DNA of 9,339 nucleotides from Flavobacteriaceae bacterium (lineage in GTDB: Bacteria > Bacteroidota > Bacteroidia > Flavobacteriales > Flavobacteriaceae), in the NCBI GenBank assembly GCA_020347545.1, contig CP070731.1, forward strand, positions 82,403 through 91,741, written 5' to 3'. The notes under the pieces are model-generated. The model ran no database searches. It was given only the letters and a program-made list of their open reading frames with translations, and was not told where the DNA came from. A program made the translations under genes and the position numbers. Within the stretch, counting starts at the first letter, position 1; each line of letters opens with the position of its first letter. Positions 1 through 6,925 of the stretch are shown piece by piece.

Positions 1-121
1 AAGATAATAATTCCCAAAATAATTGTGTCAAATATATCTATTTTATTCTGGCCCCTGAAGAAGAGTGTTATTTCAATTTTATTTAAATTTTCATTCTCGT
101 TTTTTAGTTTATTTTTGCCTC

Positions 122-1231
122 ATGGTTACATCTGATCAAATTAAAGACGTTATTCAGCGAATTGAAAATCTCAAAGATTATCTCGAGATTGACAAAAAAC
201 TGATAGAAATCTCAAACGAAGAGGAAAAAGCATCCGATCCTGATTTTTGGAACAATCCAAAGGAGGCCGAAAAGGTAATGAAGGTCCTAAGAGGCAAAAA
301 AAAATGGGTAGAAGATTACAATCGATTAAAATCAGATGGTGAAGACCTTAATGTTCTTTTTGATTTTTTTAAAGAAGAGGAGGCTTCTGAAGAGGAAGTT
401 TTAGTCCAATTCAAAAAGACACTTGAACTTTTAGAATCCCTGGAATTCAAAAATATGTTGTCGGACGAAGGCGACAGCCTGAGCGCGATCTTACAGATTA
501 CAGCCGGTGCGGGAGGTACAGAGAGTTGCGACTGGGCTCAGATGCTGATGCGCATGTATATGATGTGGAGCGAAAAACAAGGGTTTAAAATAAAGGAACT
601 GAACTATCAGGAGGGGGATGTGGCCGGAATTAAAACGGTAACCCTTGAGATAGATGGGGAATATGCTTTTGGATATCTCAAAGGAGAAAACGGAGTTCAC
701 AGGCTGGTAAGGATATCTCCTTTTGACAGCAATGCCAAGCGACATACTTCTTTTGCTTCAGTCTATGTTTACCCTATGGCGGATGAAACTATAGAAATAG
801 ATATAAACCCTGCCGATATTACATGGGATTTTGCGAGATCCGGAGGTGCCGGAGGGCAAAATGTAAACAAAGTGGAAACCAAGGCTATTTTAAGACATAA
901 ACCTTCTGGTATTATGGTAGTCAACTCTGAAACAAGGTCCCAGTTGGAAAATCGTGAAAAAGCCATGCAAATGCTCAAATCTCAGCTTTATGAGATAGAA
1001 TTACAGAAGCAAAGGGAAAAACGTGACAGTATAGAGGCCGGAAAAATGAAAATTGATTTTGGTTCTCAGATTCGAAATTATGTCATGCATCCGTACAAAC
1101 TGGTCAAGGATGTGAGAACCGGAGAAGAAACCGGAAACGTAGATGCAGTAATGAATGGAGAAATTGACAATTTCATCAAGGCATTTTTAATGGAAAATTC
1201 AGACAAGACAAATCCTAAAAACGAACTCTAA
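122..1231 (+). CDS. prfB: Peptide chain release factor 2 (RF2)
   Basis: Release factor 2 recognises UGA and UAA stop codons in the ribosomal A site and triggers hydrolysis of peptidyl-tRNA in the cytoplasm. The 369-residue product has the stop-codon-reading SPF motif at residues 199-201 and the catalytic GGQ at 244-246, inside S-GGAGGQ-NVNK. Length is close to the usual 365 or so. The residue matching E. coli RF2 position 246 is Ser240, a small residue typical of active RF2. The reading frame could be extended to a GTG at 65, but that adds 19 hydrophobic, low-complexity residues with no RF2 homology, so the ATG at 122 is preferred. Many bacteria need a +1 frameshift near codon 25 to make RF2; here that region (179-193, encoding YLEID) is in frame with no stop. 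The HAD phosphatase gene starts 1 nt after the stop. Identification is near certain; the start is likely. Confidence 0.97.
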   Translation: MVTSDQIKDVIQRIENLKDYLEIDKKLIEISNEEEKASDPDFWNNPKEAEKVMKVLRGKKKWVEDYNRLKSDGEDLNVLFDFFKEEEASEEEVLVQFKKTLELLESLEFKNMLSDEGDSLSAILQITAGAGGTESCDWAQMLMRMYMMWSEKQGFKIKELNYQEGDVAGIKTVTLEIDGEYAFGYLKGENGVHRLVRISPFDSNAKRHTSFASVYVYPMADETIEIDINPADITWDFARSGGAGGQNVNKVETKAILRHKPSGIMVVNSETRSQLENREKAMQMLKSQLYEIELQKQREKRDSIEAGKMKIDFGSQIRNYVMHPYKLVKDVRTGEETGNVDAVMNGEIDNFIKAFLMENSDKTNPKNEL

Positions 1232-1232
1232 A

Positions 1233-1850
1233 ATGTCTGGTAATATCAATTCCGTTATTTTTGATTTGGGAGGGGTACTTATCGATTGGAACCCTGAATA
1301 CCTATATCGAAAAATTTTTGCCGGAAATGATGAAAAGATGAAATGGTTCTTAGAAAATATCTGCACCCCTGATTGGAACATGGAACAGGACGCAGGCAGA
1401 AGTTTCGATACAGCCTGCAAACTCCTCATCGAACAGCACCCTGAATACAGAATGGAAATCCAGGTATTTTTTGATCGTTGGGAAGAAATGATCAAAGGAG
1501 AAATAAATGGTACTGTTCTTATTTTAAATGAGTTAAAAAGGTTAAATAAAGTAAAACTTTATGCGCTAACCAATTGGAGTTCTGAAACCTTTCCAATTGC
1601 AAAACGGAAATATTCGTGCCTAAAACAATTCGAAGGAATCGTGGTTTCAGGTGAAGAAAAGACCCGAAAACCCTTTAATAAAATCTACGAGATCACCCTG
1701 GATAGATTCAACCTGAAGCCCGAAAATTGCCTTTTTATTGATGATAGCATAGACAATATTAGAAAGGCTAAAGAGATGAATTTCAATACAATACACTTTA
1801 ATAACCCCTCTCAATTGAAAGCAGAAATTCAAAACATGGGGCTTTTGTAA
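1233..1850 (+). CDS. HAD-superfamily hydrolase, subfamily IA (YihX-like phosphatase)
   Basis: This is a 205-residue haloacid-dehalogenase-fold enzyme, probably a cytosolic Mg-dependent phosphatase for a small phosphorylated metabolite. Motif I is FDLGGVLID at 10-18 with nucleophile Asp11. Motif II is LTNWS with Thr113, the motif III lysine is Lys146 in TRKP, and motif IV is FIDDS with Asp170 and Asp171. The helical cap lies between motifs I and II (about residues 20-95). The general acid/base Asp normally two residues after the nucleophile is Gly13. YihX (alpha-glucose-1-phosphate phosphatase) also has Gly there, as DLGNV, so this need not mean loss of activity. The start codon follows the prfB stop by 1 nt, which suggests cotranscription and possibly coupled translation. 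No functional link to release factor 2 is evident, and the substrate cannot be told from sequence. Confidence 0.9.
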   Translation: MSGNINSVIFDLGGVLIDWNPEYLYRKIFAGNDEKMKWFLENICTPDWNMEQDAGRSFDTACKLLIEQHPEYRMEIQVFFDRWEEMIKGEINGTVLILNELKRLNKVKLYALTNWSSETFPIAKRKYSCLKQFEGIVVSGEEKTRKPFNKIYEITLDRFNLKPENCLFIDDSIDNIRKAKEMNFNTIHFNNPSQLKAEIQNMGLL

Positions 1851-1980
1851 GCTTGAATTAAGTCTCGGACCTTATCCAGGCTATTTATTTACTCCTGACA
1901 TATTTACTTCTCCGGCTCCAAACAATTCTGTTTTTGATCATCAAATTAAATCTATACAACGCCTCTTTAAAAACTGAAAA

Positions 1981-2016
1981 GAATTTCATTAAAATTAGGA
2001 TGAAATTTAACTTTTT
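1981..2016 (+). terminator. Possible weak terminator after prfB-HAD
   Basis: A perfect 8-bp inverted repeat, AATTTCAT at 1982-1989 and ATGAAATT at 2000-2007, can form a hairpin with a 10-nt loop. It gains a G-U pair at its base and is followed by five T residues at 2012-2016. It lies about 130 nt after the HAD stop codon, where the prfB transcript should end. The stem is very AT-rich and would be unstable, so this may be chance. Confidence 0.3.
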
Positions 2017-2213
2017 AGTGTAGTATTTACCCCTAAAATCCATTATAGATATTTTTTATACAATATATTTATCTATTTGTTTTTCATGATACTATGTGTT
2101 TTATATAAAGTTAAAGTTTAATATGCGAAAAATTGAGCATTAAATCGTGTTTCAACTCTTCAATTTAGTTTCAGGCTCTAAACAAAGCTCATTTTTAAGC
2201 CCGAAAACTTCCT

Positions 2214-2254
2214 GATTCGTACAAAGATTTTTTAGATTCGGACAAGGATTTATT
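2214..2254 (+). promoter_or_regulatory. Direct-repeat operator candidate, 21-nt period
   Basis: GATTCGTACAAAGATTTTTT (2214-2233) and GATTCGGACAAGGATTTATT (2235-2254) match at 17 of 20 positions and are offset by 21 nt, two helical turns. Tandem sites with this offset on one DNA face are the known arrangement for AraC-type regulators (araI1-I2). In Bacteroidota, AraC-type DNA-binding domains also occur in hybrid two-component regulators that control catabolic operons. The repeats end 101 nt before the permease start codon. A weak -7-like box, TACTTCTG at 2276-2283 (one mismatch to TAnnTTTG), would place the second repeat over the -33 region, as expected for an activator site. The repeat is seen directly; the regulator is inferred, and no regulator gene is in this window. 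Confidence 0.55.
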
Positions 2255-2355
2255 ACCATTAGTCGACAACTTTCATACTTCTGTCTATACTTATTTCTTC
2301 GGACGGTTTTAATTTTTATTTTAGCTTTATCATTCTCAATACTTAAAACCAAGCT

Positions 2356-3672
2356 ATGCCTCTAATTATTGCTATTCTCGGAATCATCCTGTTATTTTTG
2401 CTAATAGCGGTATTTAAACTCAATGCTTTCCTGTCTTTTATTATTGTTTGCCTGTTGGTAGGAATACTCCAGGGAATGGAACTTAATAGTGTAATTCTTT
2501 CAATACAATCAGGAATAGGCAACACACTGGGCTTTCTCGTTTTGATACTTGGATTAGGCGCCATGTTGGGGAAACTTGTAGCGGTCAGTGGTGCGGCTCA
2601 AAGGATAACAACAAAACTAGTTGACAGCTTCGGGATTAAATACATACAATGGGCGGTTGTCCTTGCGGGATTTATAGTTGGTATACCAATGTTTTATACC
2701 GTAGGGTTCGTAATTTTGATCCCTTTGGTGTTTACCGTAGCGGCCGCGACAAACCTTCCGCTCATCTATGTAGGGCTTCCCATGTTGACTTCACTATCGG
2801 TTACTCACGGATTTTTACCTCCACATCCTGCTCCAACGGCTATTTCAGGCATGTTTAACGCAAGTATTGGAAAAACCATGCTATACGGCATAATCGTGGC
2901 TATTCCGGCCATTGTTATAGCAGGACCTCTTTTTGCCAGGACCATTAAAAAAGTAGTTGCCACTCCTCTACCCGAATTTTACAACCCGGTCGTATTAAAG
3001 GATGAAGAGATGCCAAAAATGGGCGTAAGTATATTTACAGCCCTTCTGCCTGTGATCCTGATTGGATTATCAACATTACTCGATTATGCACTTCCCGGTG
3101 ATTTTCCGGGAAGAAATCTCATTTTATTTATTGGCAACCCGGTAATGGCCATGCTTTTGTCTGTTTTGGTTGCCATTTACACCTTGGGGCTTGCAAGAGG
3201 CAAGAAAATGACTGAAGTTATGGACTCTGTAGCAGCTTCCGTTTCAAGCATTACGATGGTTCTGCTGATCATTGCCGGAGCCGGGGCTTTAAAACAAATA
3301 CTTGTTGACAGTGGTGTGAGCGACTATCTTGGAAACATATTAAGAGATTCCAGTATCTCTCCCTTAGTACTGGGCTGGCTCATTGCCACCCTTTTGAGGG
3401 TTTGTATCGGATCAGCTACGGTTGCCGGACTAACAGCAGCAGGAATTGTACTACCACTGGTATCAGGTACGGGCGTCAAACCGGAATTAATGGTTTTAGC
3501 CATCGGGTCGGGAAGCTTAATGCTCTCTCATGTAAATGATGGAGGATTCTGGCTTTTTAAAGAATATTTCAACCTGTCCGTTAAGGAAACCCTCTCCACC
3601 TGGACGGTTATGGAAACCATGGTGGGTATCATAGGAATCATAGGAGTACTTATTTTGAATCTTTTTATCTAA
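2356..3672 (+). CDS. GntP-family permease (gluconate/D-serine type)
   Basis: A 438-residue inner-membrane proton symporter of the GntP family, whose members carry gluconate and related sugar acids or, in DsdX, D-serine. About 12 or more hydrophobic segments run from residue 3 to the C-terminus. Family hallmarks are HGFLPPHPAPT at 151-161 and the conserved C-terminal stretch at 391-405 (SHVNDGG then FWLFKEYF). Length is normal for the family. It is the first gene of a five-gene unit; the RidA gene follows after 11 nt. Because the next two genes point to D-serine/D-threonine metabolism and no gluconate kinase or sugar-acid enzyme is present, I favour a D-amino-acid role over gluconate, but sequence alone does not decide. 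The ATG at 2356 starts directly at the first membrane segment; only an A-rich stretch precedes it, with no clear Shine-Dalgarno. Confidence 0.93.
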   Translation: MPLIIAILGIILLFLLIAVFKLNAFLSFIIVCLLVGILQGMELNSVILSIQSGIGNTLGFLVLILGLGAMLGKLVAVSGAAQRITTKLVDSFGIKYIQWAVVLAGFIVGIPMFYTVGFVILIPLVFTVAAATNLPLIYVGLPMLTSLSVTHGFLPPHPAPTAISGMFNASIGKTMLYGIIVAIPAIVIAGPLFARTIKKVVATPLPEFYNPVVLKDEEMPKMGVSIFTALLPVILIGLSTLLDYALPGDFPGRNLILFIGNPVMAMLLSVLVAIYTLGLARGKKMTEVMDSVAASVSSITMVLLIIAGAGALKQILVDSGVSDYLGNILRDSSISPLVLGWLIATLLRVCIGSATVAGLTAAGIVLPLVSGTGVKPELMVLAIGSGSLMLSHVNDGGFWLFKEYFNLSVKETLSTWTVMETMVGIIGIIGVLILNLFI

Positions 3673-3683
3673 ATCTTGACAAT

Positions 3684-4148
3684 ATGGACAATACAGTATC
3701 GCAAAGAATCAAGGAACTAGGACTGAAATTCCCTCCACCTCCAAAGCCTGCAGGGGTATACAGGCCCATTCTAGTTGTGGACAAATATCTTTATGTATCG
3801 GGTCAGGCACCCGTCAACTATGACGGCTCCTTGATGCAAGGCAGGGTTGGAGAAGGTCTCGACATTGATGCAGGGTATCAGGCAGCCAGACAAGTGGGCC
3901 TTACCATGCTCTCCACAATAATGACTCACTTTGGCGATATTGACAGGGTAAAAAGGGTCGTAAAGGTATTGGGAATGGTGAATTCAACTACTGACTTCAA
4001 GCGCCACCCTTTGGTTATCAACGGTTTTAGTGAGTTAATGGCTGAGGTATTTGGAAATGAATATGGCATTGGTGCCAGAAGTGCTGTTGGGATGATGCTT
4101 CCCGATGGAATACCTGTAGAAATAGAAGCCATGTTTGAATTGCATTAA
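3684..4148 (+). CDS. RidA-family (YjgF/UK114) protein
   Basis: A 154-residue member of the RidA/YjgF family. RidA proteins are small cytosolic trimers that speed hydrolysis of reactive enamine/imine intermediates, classically 2-aminoacrylate released by PLP-dependent serine/threonine dehydratases. Visible features are the LYVSGQAP strand at 36-43, the arginine of GARSAVG (Arg132, matching the substrate-binding Arg of RidA) and a Glu in PVEIEAMFEL (Glu146 or Glu148, near the C-terminal conserved Glu). The protein is longer than E. coli RidA (about 128 residues), with an N-terminal extension reading LGLKFPPPPKPAGVYRP (12-28) that is typical of the longer YjgF-type subgroup. It sits 11 nt after the permease and 8 nt before the PLP enzyme, as expected if it detoxifies that enzyme's product. 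The exact subgroup activity is not established by sequence. Confidence 0.92.
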   Translation: MDNTVSQRIKELGLKFPPPPKPAGVYRPILVVDKYLYVSGQAPVNYDGSLMQGRVGEGLDIDAGYQAARQVGLTMLSTIMTHFGDIDRVKRVVKVLGMVNSTTDFKRHPLVINGFSELMAEVFGNEYGIGARSAVGMMLPDGIPVEIEAMFELH

Positions 4149-4156
4149 TTAAGATC

Positions 4157-5257
4157 ATGACAGACGCTAATTGGTTCAGGTTAAGTGATACCAGCAATGT
4201 AAAAAGCCCTTCACTTCTGATATATCCTGAAAGGATTGAGTACAATGCTGCTCTTATGTGCAGATTATCCTGCAATACGAGTAGGCTAAGGCCACATATT
4301 AAGACTCATAAGACGTCAGAAATAGTGAATTTACAGATTAGAATGGGAATTAATAAATTCAAATGTGCCACTATTAAAGAGGCGGAACTACTCGCTAGAT
4401 GCGGCTCTGCTGATGTCCTTTTAGCGATGCAACCTGTTGCAAATCAGACAACTTCTTTTTTTCGCCTTAAGGCTGATTACCCGGATACCAATTTTTCAAC
4501 GGTTTTTGACAACAGTGAAACTTTGGAAGAATTGACACGGATGGCAAAAAAGGAATCTACAAGTATAGCCTTATGGATAGACATAAATAACGGAATGAAC
4601 AGAACAGGAATCTCTCCTGGCAAAGAAGCTGAAACCCTTTATATAAAGGCTTTTAAGGAAAAGTCAATAGACCTTAAAGGGTTTCATGTTTATGACGGAC
4701 ATATCCACAATGAAAATTTAGAAGAGAGAATTTCTTCTTGCAACGCGGACTTTGCAGCCGTGGAAACTCTAAAAGTAAATCTCGAATCCTCTGGGTTTCC
4801 TGTTCCGAAAATAGTTGCAGGAGGCACACCTACCTTTCCAATTCACCGAGAAAGGGAAAATGTTGAGTTGAGCCCGGGAACCCCTTTATTATGGGATGAA
4901 GGTTACGCAAAAAAATATAAGGATTTAAAATTTAAACACGCTGCTGTTTTAATTACAAGAGTGATCAGCAAACCTCAAAAAGACCTGCTGTGCCTTGATC
5001 TGGGCCATAAATCTGTTGCTTCGGAAATGCCTCTTCCAAGAGTGCATTTTTTAGGGAATCATGATTTGATCCAAGTAAGCCAAAGCGAAGAACATTTGGT
5101 TGTAAAATGTCAAAATCCGGACCAATATCCAATCGGCTCTGAACTCTATGCAGTACCGATCCATATTTGCCCAACCGTTACGAAATACCATTCATTAATT
5201 ACGGTTATAAACCATAAAATAACAGGTGAATGGACCATCGACGCAAGGGATCATTAA
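4157..5257 (+). CDS. D-threonine aldolase / D-serine dehydratase family PLP enzyme
   Basis: A 366-residue fold-type III PLP enzyme. The N-terminal alanine-racemase-like barrel holds the PLP lysine in RPHIKTHK (Lys49 is the likely Schiff-base residue) and the phosphate/cofactor-binding segments DGH at 180-182 and GGTPT at 222-226. The C-terminal D-serine-dehydratase domain carries HICPT at 336-340. Relatives cleave D-threonine to glycine and acetaldehyde (Mn-dependent), or dehydrate D-serine to pyruvate and ammonia (Zn-dependent). From memory, chicken D-serine dehydratase binds Zn through His and Cys spaced as HxC, while the Alcaligenes aldolase uses HxD. The His336-Cys338 pair here therefore leans to dehydratase, and so does the adjacent RidA gene. 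Family certain; D-serine versus D-threonine or beta-hydroxyaspartate unresolved. No signal peptide, so cytosolic. The next gene follows after 26 nt, the widest gap in the operon. Confidence 0.9.
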   Translation: MTDANWFRLSDTSNVKSPSLLIYPERIEYNAALMCRLSCNTSRLRPHIKTHKTSEIVNLQIRMGINKFKCATIKEAELLARCGSADVLLAMQPVANQTTSFFRLKADYPDTNFSTVFDNSETLEELTRMAKKESTSIALWIDINNGMNRTGISPGKEAETLYIKAFKEKSIDLKGFHVYDGHIHNENLEERISSCNADFAAVETLKVNLESSGFPVPKIVAGGTPTFPIHRERENVELSPGTPLLWDEGYAKKYKDLKFKHAAVLITRVISKPQKDLLCLDLGHKSVASEMPLPRVHFLGNHDLIQVSQSEEHLVVKCQNPDQYPIGSELYAVPIHICPTVTKYHSLITVINHKITGEWTIDARDH

Positions 5258-5283
5258 AACGAAGTAAAACTTAAAGTAATAAA

Positions 5284-5739
5284 ATGAAAAATATTGTAAT
5301 AGTGATGTTGATGCTTATCATATTAAGCAGTTGCTCTCAAAAAAAAGAAGAAAAAAATACTGAGTTACCTATTGAGGAAAACAGAATTGAAGGATCCTGG
5401 AAACTTGTGTATGCAGATATATTAGAAAACGATTCTTTACAGATAAAAGACCTCGGCAATACAGATTTTATAAAAATTATTAATCGTACCCATTTTGCAT
5501 TTTTTAACCAAGATCGTGAGACGAGTGAAAATTTTATGGCCGGAGGAGGTAGCTACACCTTCGATGGACGATCCTATAAAGAAACTCTGAATTTTATCGC
5601 CTCACCTGATTACAGAGGCCATGTATTCCCATTTGAAGTTGAGATAAAAGGCGATTCACTGATCCAAAAAGGTCATGAAAAAATTGAAGAAGCCGGGCTC
5701 GATAGGTATATCGTAGAAAAATATATACGAATTAAATAA
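5284..5739 (+). CDS. Small lipocalin-like lipoprotein
   Basis: A 151-residue predicted lipoprotein. The signal peptide (1-16: MKN, a hydrophobic core, then LSS) ends in a lipobox with Cys17, followed by a charged linker to about residue 34. The rest looks like a small beta-barrel of the lipocalin-like/DUF4488 kind: GSWKLVY at 37-43, a strand around DFIKIINRTHFAFF at 61-74, GGGSYTF at 87-93 and a C-terminal strand ending EKYIRIK. Such proteins are common in Bacteroidota, and their ligands are mostly unknown. It lies 26 nt after the PLP-enzyme gene and 7 nt before the dipeptidase, so it is very probably cotranscribed with the D-amino-acid genes. A role in binding a substrate at the envelope is possible but unsupported by any residue I can point to. 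Domain assignment is by pattern only. Confidence 0.75.
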   Translation: MKNIVIVMLMLIILSSCSQKKEEKNTELPIEENRIEGSWKLVYADILENDSLQIKDLGNTDFIKIINRTHFAFFNQDRETSENFMAGGGSYTFDGRSYKETLNFIASPDYRGHVFPFEVEIKGDSLIQKGHEKIEEAGLDRYIVEKYIRIK

Positions 5740-5746
5740 TTGTATT

Positions 5747-6811
5747 ATGCTGATTTTCGATGCACATCTTGACCTCTCAATGAATGCTCTGGAATGGAAC
5801 CGTGATCTGAGATGGGATATTAATGAGATCAGAAAGAGTGAGGTAGCCATGACGGACAAACCTGACAGAGGTTTGAACACAGTTACTTTTGAAGAAATGA
5901 GAAAAGGTAATATTGGAATCTGTGTGGCAACTCAGATAGCGAGATATGTGAAGAAAGGAAGCCCGTTACCAGGCTGGAATTCACCTCAACAGGCATGGGC
6001 TCAAACCCAGGGACAGCTGGCTTGGTATAAGGAAATGGAAAAAGAAGGTCATTTAAGGTCCATTCAAAACAAAGGAGATCTGGAAGAGCATTTAAAACTC
6101 TGGAATAGTAGTCAGGTAGATACGCCCATTGGATATATTCTGAGCCTGGAAGGAGCCGACTCCATTGTTACACCAGATTATCTCGAAACTGCCTGGGAGC
6201 AAGGGCTGAGAGCAATTGGCCCTGCTCATTACGGCCCCGGAACTTACGCCCACGGAACGGATTCCATCGGGGGAATAGGACAAAAAGGAAAGGAGCTGCT
6301 TAAAAAGATTTCTGAACTTCAATTGATACTTGACGCCACTCATTTATGCGATCAAAGCTTCTGGGAAACTATGGATTACTATGATGGGCCCGTTTGGGCC
6401 AGTCATAACAACTGCAGGAAATTTGTGGATCACAACAGACAGTTTGCTGATGATCAAATCCTTGAACTTATCAATCGTAAAGCTGTAATTGGAATGGCTC
6501 TCGATGCCTGGATGATGGTACCAAACTGGATTAGAGGAGAGTCTACTCCGGAATCGATGAATGTGACCCTAGACCTTATGGTAAATAATATTGACCACGT
6601 CTGTCAGCTTGCCGGTAATGCCGATCATGTGGGAATAGGAACGGATCTGGACGGAGCCTTTGGAAAAGAGCAGTGTCCTTCGGATCTCGACACGATTGCA
6701 GATCTTCAAAAAATCCCTGAGAAACTAAGATCGAAAGGGTACACTGAAGCAGATATCCAAAAAATTCTCAGCGAGAATTTTATATCCTTTCTAAAAAGAT
6801 GCTGGAGCTAA
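5747..6811 (+). CDS. M19-family (renal dipeptidase-like) dipeptidase
   Basis: A 354-residue zinc dipeptidase of peptidase family M19 (amidohydrolase fold). Metal and catalytic residues are in place: His7 and Asp9 in DAHLD, bridging Glu135 in SLEGAD, His199 in DATHL, His220 in ASHNNCR and the Asp of GIGTDLDG (Asp300/Asp302). The 21-residue gap between the two late histidines equals that in human DPEP1 (198 and 219). M19 enzymes hydrolyse dipeptides and, unusually, accept a D-residue at the C-terminal position; several bacterial members prefer L,D-dipeptides. There is no signal peptide, so it should act in the cytoplasm, unlike membrane-anchored mammalian enzymes. It is the last gene of the unit, 7 nt after the lipoprotein gene. 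Next to D-amino-acid enzymes, release of D-serine or D-threonine from dipeptides is a reasonable inference. Confidence 0.94.
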   Translation: MLIFDAHLDLSMNALEWNRDLRWDINEIRKSEVAMTDKPDRGLNTVTFEEMRKGNIGICVATQIARYVKKGSPLPGWNSPQQAWAQTQGQLAWYKEMEKEGHLRSIQNKGDLEEHLKLWNSSQVDTPIGYILSLEGADSIVTPDYLETAWEQGLRAIGPAHYGPGTYAHGTDSIGGIGQKGKELLKKISELQLILDATHLCDQSFWETMDYYDGPVWASHNNCRKFVDHNRQFADDQILELINRKAVIGMALDAWMMVPNWIRGESTPESMNVTLDLMVNNIDHVCQLAGNADHVGIGTDLDGAFGKEQCPSDLDTIADLQKIPEKLRSKGYTEADIQKILSENFISFLKRCWS

Positions 6812-6878
6812 TCCAATATTTAATAAAAAAGAGAAAAAATAATCTCTCATTTCAAGACAATTGCAAAAAGGATTTAGC

Positions 6879-6886
6879 TAAATTTG
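6879..6886 (+). promoter_or_regulatory. Bacteroidota -7 box ahead of MORN lipoprotein
   Basis: TAAATTTG matches the Bacteroidota -7 consensus TAnnTTTG exactly. It would start transcription near 6891-6893, leaving a leader of about 35 nt before the ATG at 6926. No good TTTG -33 element lies 19-21 nt upstream (the nearest is ATTG at 6860-6863, about 15 nt away). Its position between the operon end and a new gene supports it. Confidence 0.45.
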
Positions 6887-6925
6887 GAAAGAATTATTGT
6901 TAGAAACAAAGAAACTTATTTGATC

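Larger units (their letters stand above)
1851..2355. other. Intergenic region, AT-rich, no gene seen
   Basis: This 505-nt stretch separates the prfB transcript from the operon beginning with the GntP permease. A 66-codon frame on the - strand (2152-2352) is lysine-rich, shows no recognisable domain and overlaps the likely regulatory DNA, so I do not call it. No tRNA or riboswitch-like structure was recognised. Supported content is a possible weak terminator (1981-2016) and a pair of direct repeats (2214-2254). Minor elements are a TTCGGAC word at 2298-2304 repeating the core of the second direct repeat, and a 7-bp inverted repeat (AAATTGA 2130-2136, TCAATTT 2160-2166). Confidence 0.6.

Noticed and set aside
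110..117. TATTTTTG, a match to the Bacteroidota -7 box, just before prfB
   Set aside because: Transcription would begin about at the start codon and no -33 element is present; T-rich DNA makes chance matches likely.
65..121. N-terminal extension of prfB from a GTG at 65
   Set aside because: It adds 19 hydrophobic, low-complexity residues unlike any release factor 2; the ATG at 122 gives the normal length.
2152..2352. 66-codon frame on the - strand in the large gap
   Set aside because: Lysine-rich, no recognisable domain, overlaps the direct repeats and leader of the operon; no coding support.
6830..6847. AGAGA/TCTCT inverted repeat after the dipeptidase gene as a terminator
   Set aside because: Only 5 bp of stem with an 8-nt loop and no T tract after it; too weak to call.
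6884..6925. Upstream TTG start for the MORN lipoprotein
   Set aside because: It would add 14 residues before a textbook lipoprotein signal peptide and overlaps the probable -7 box.
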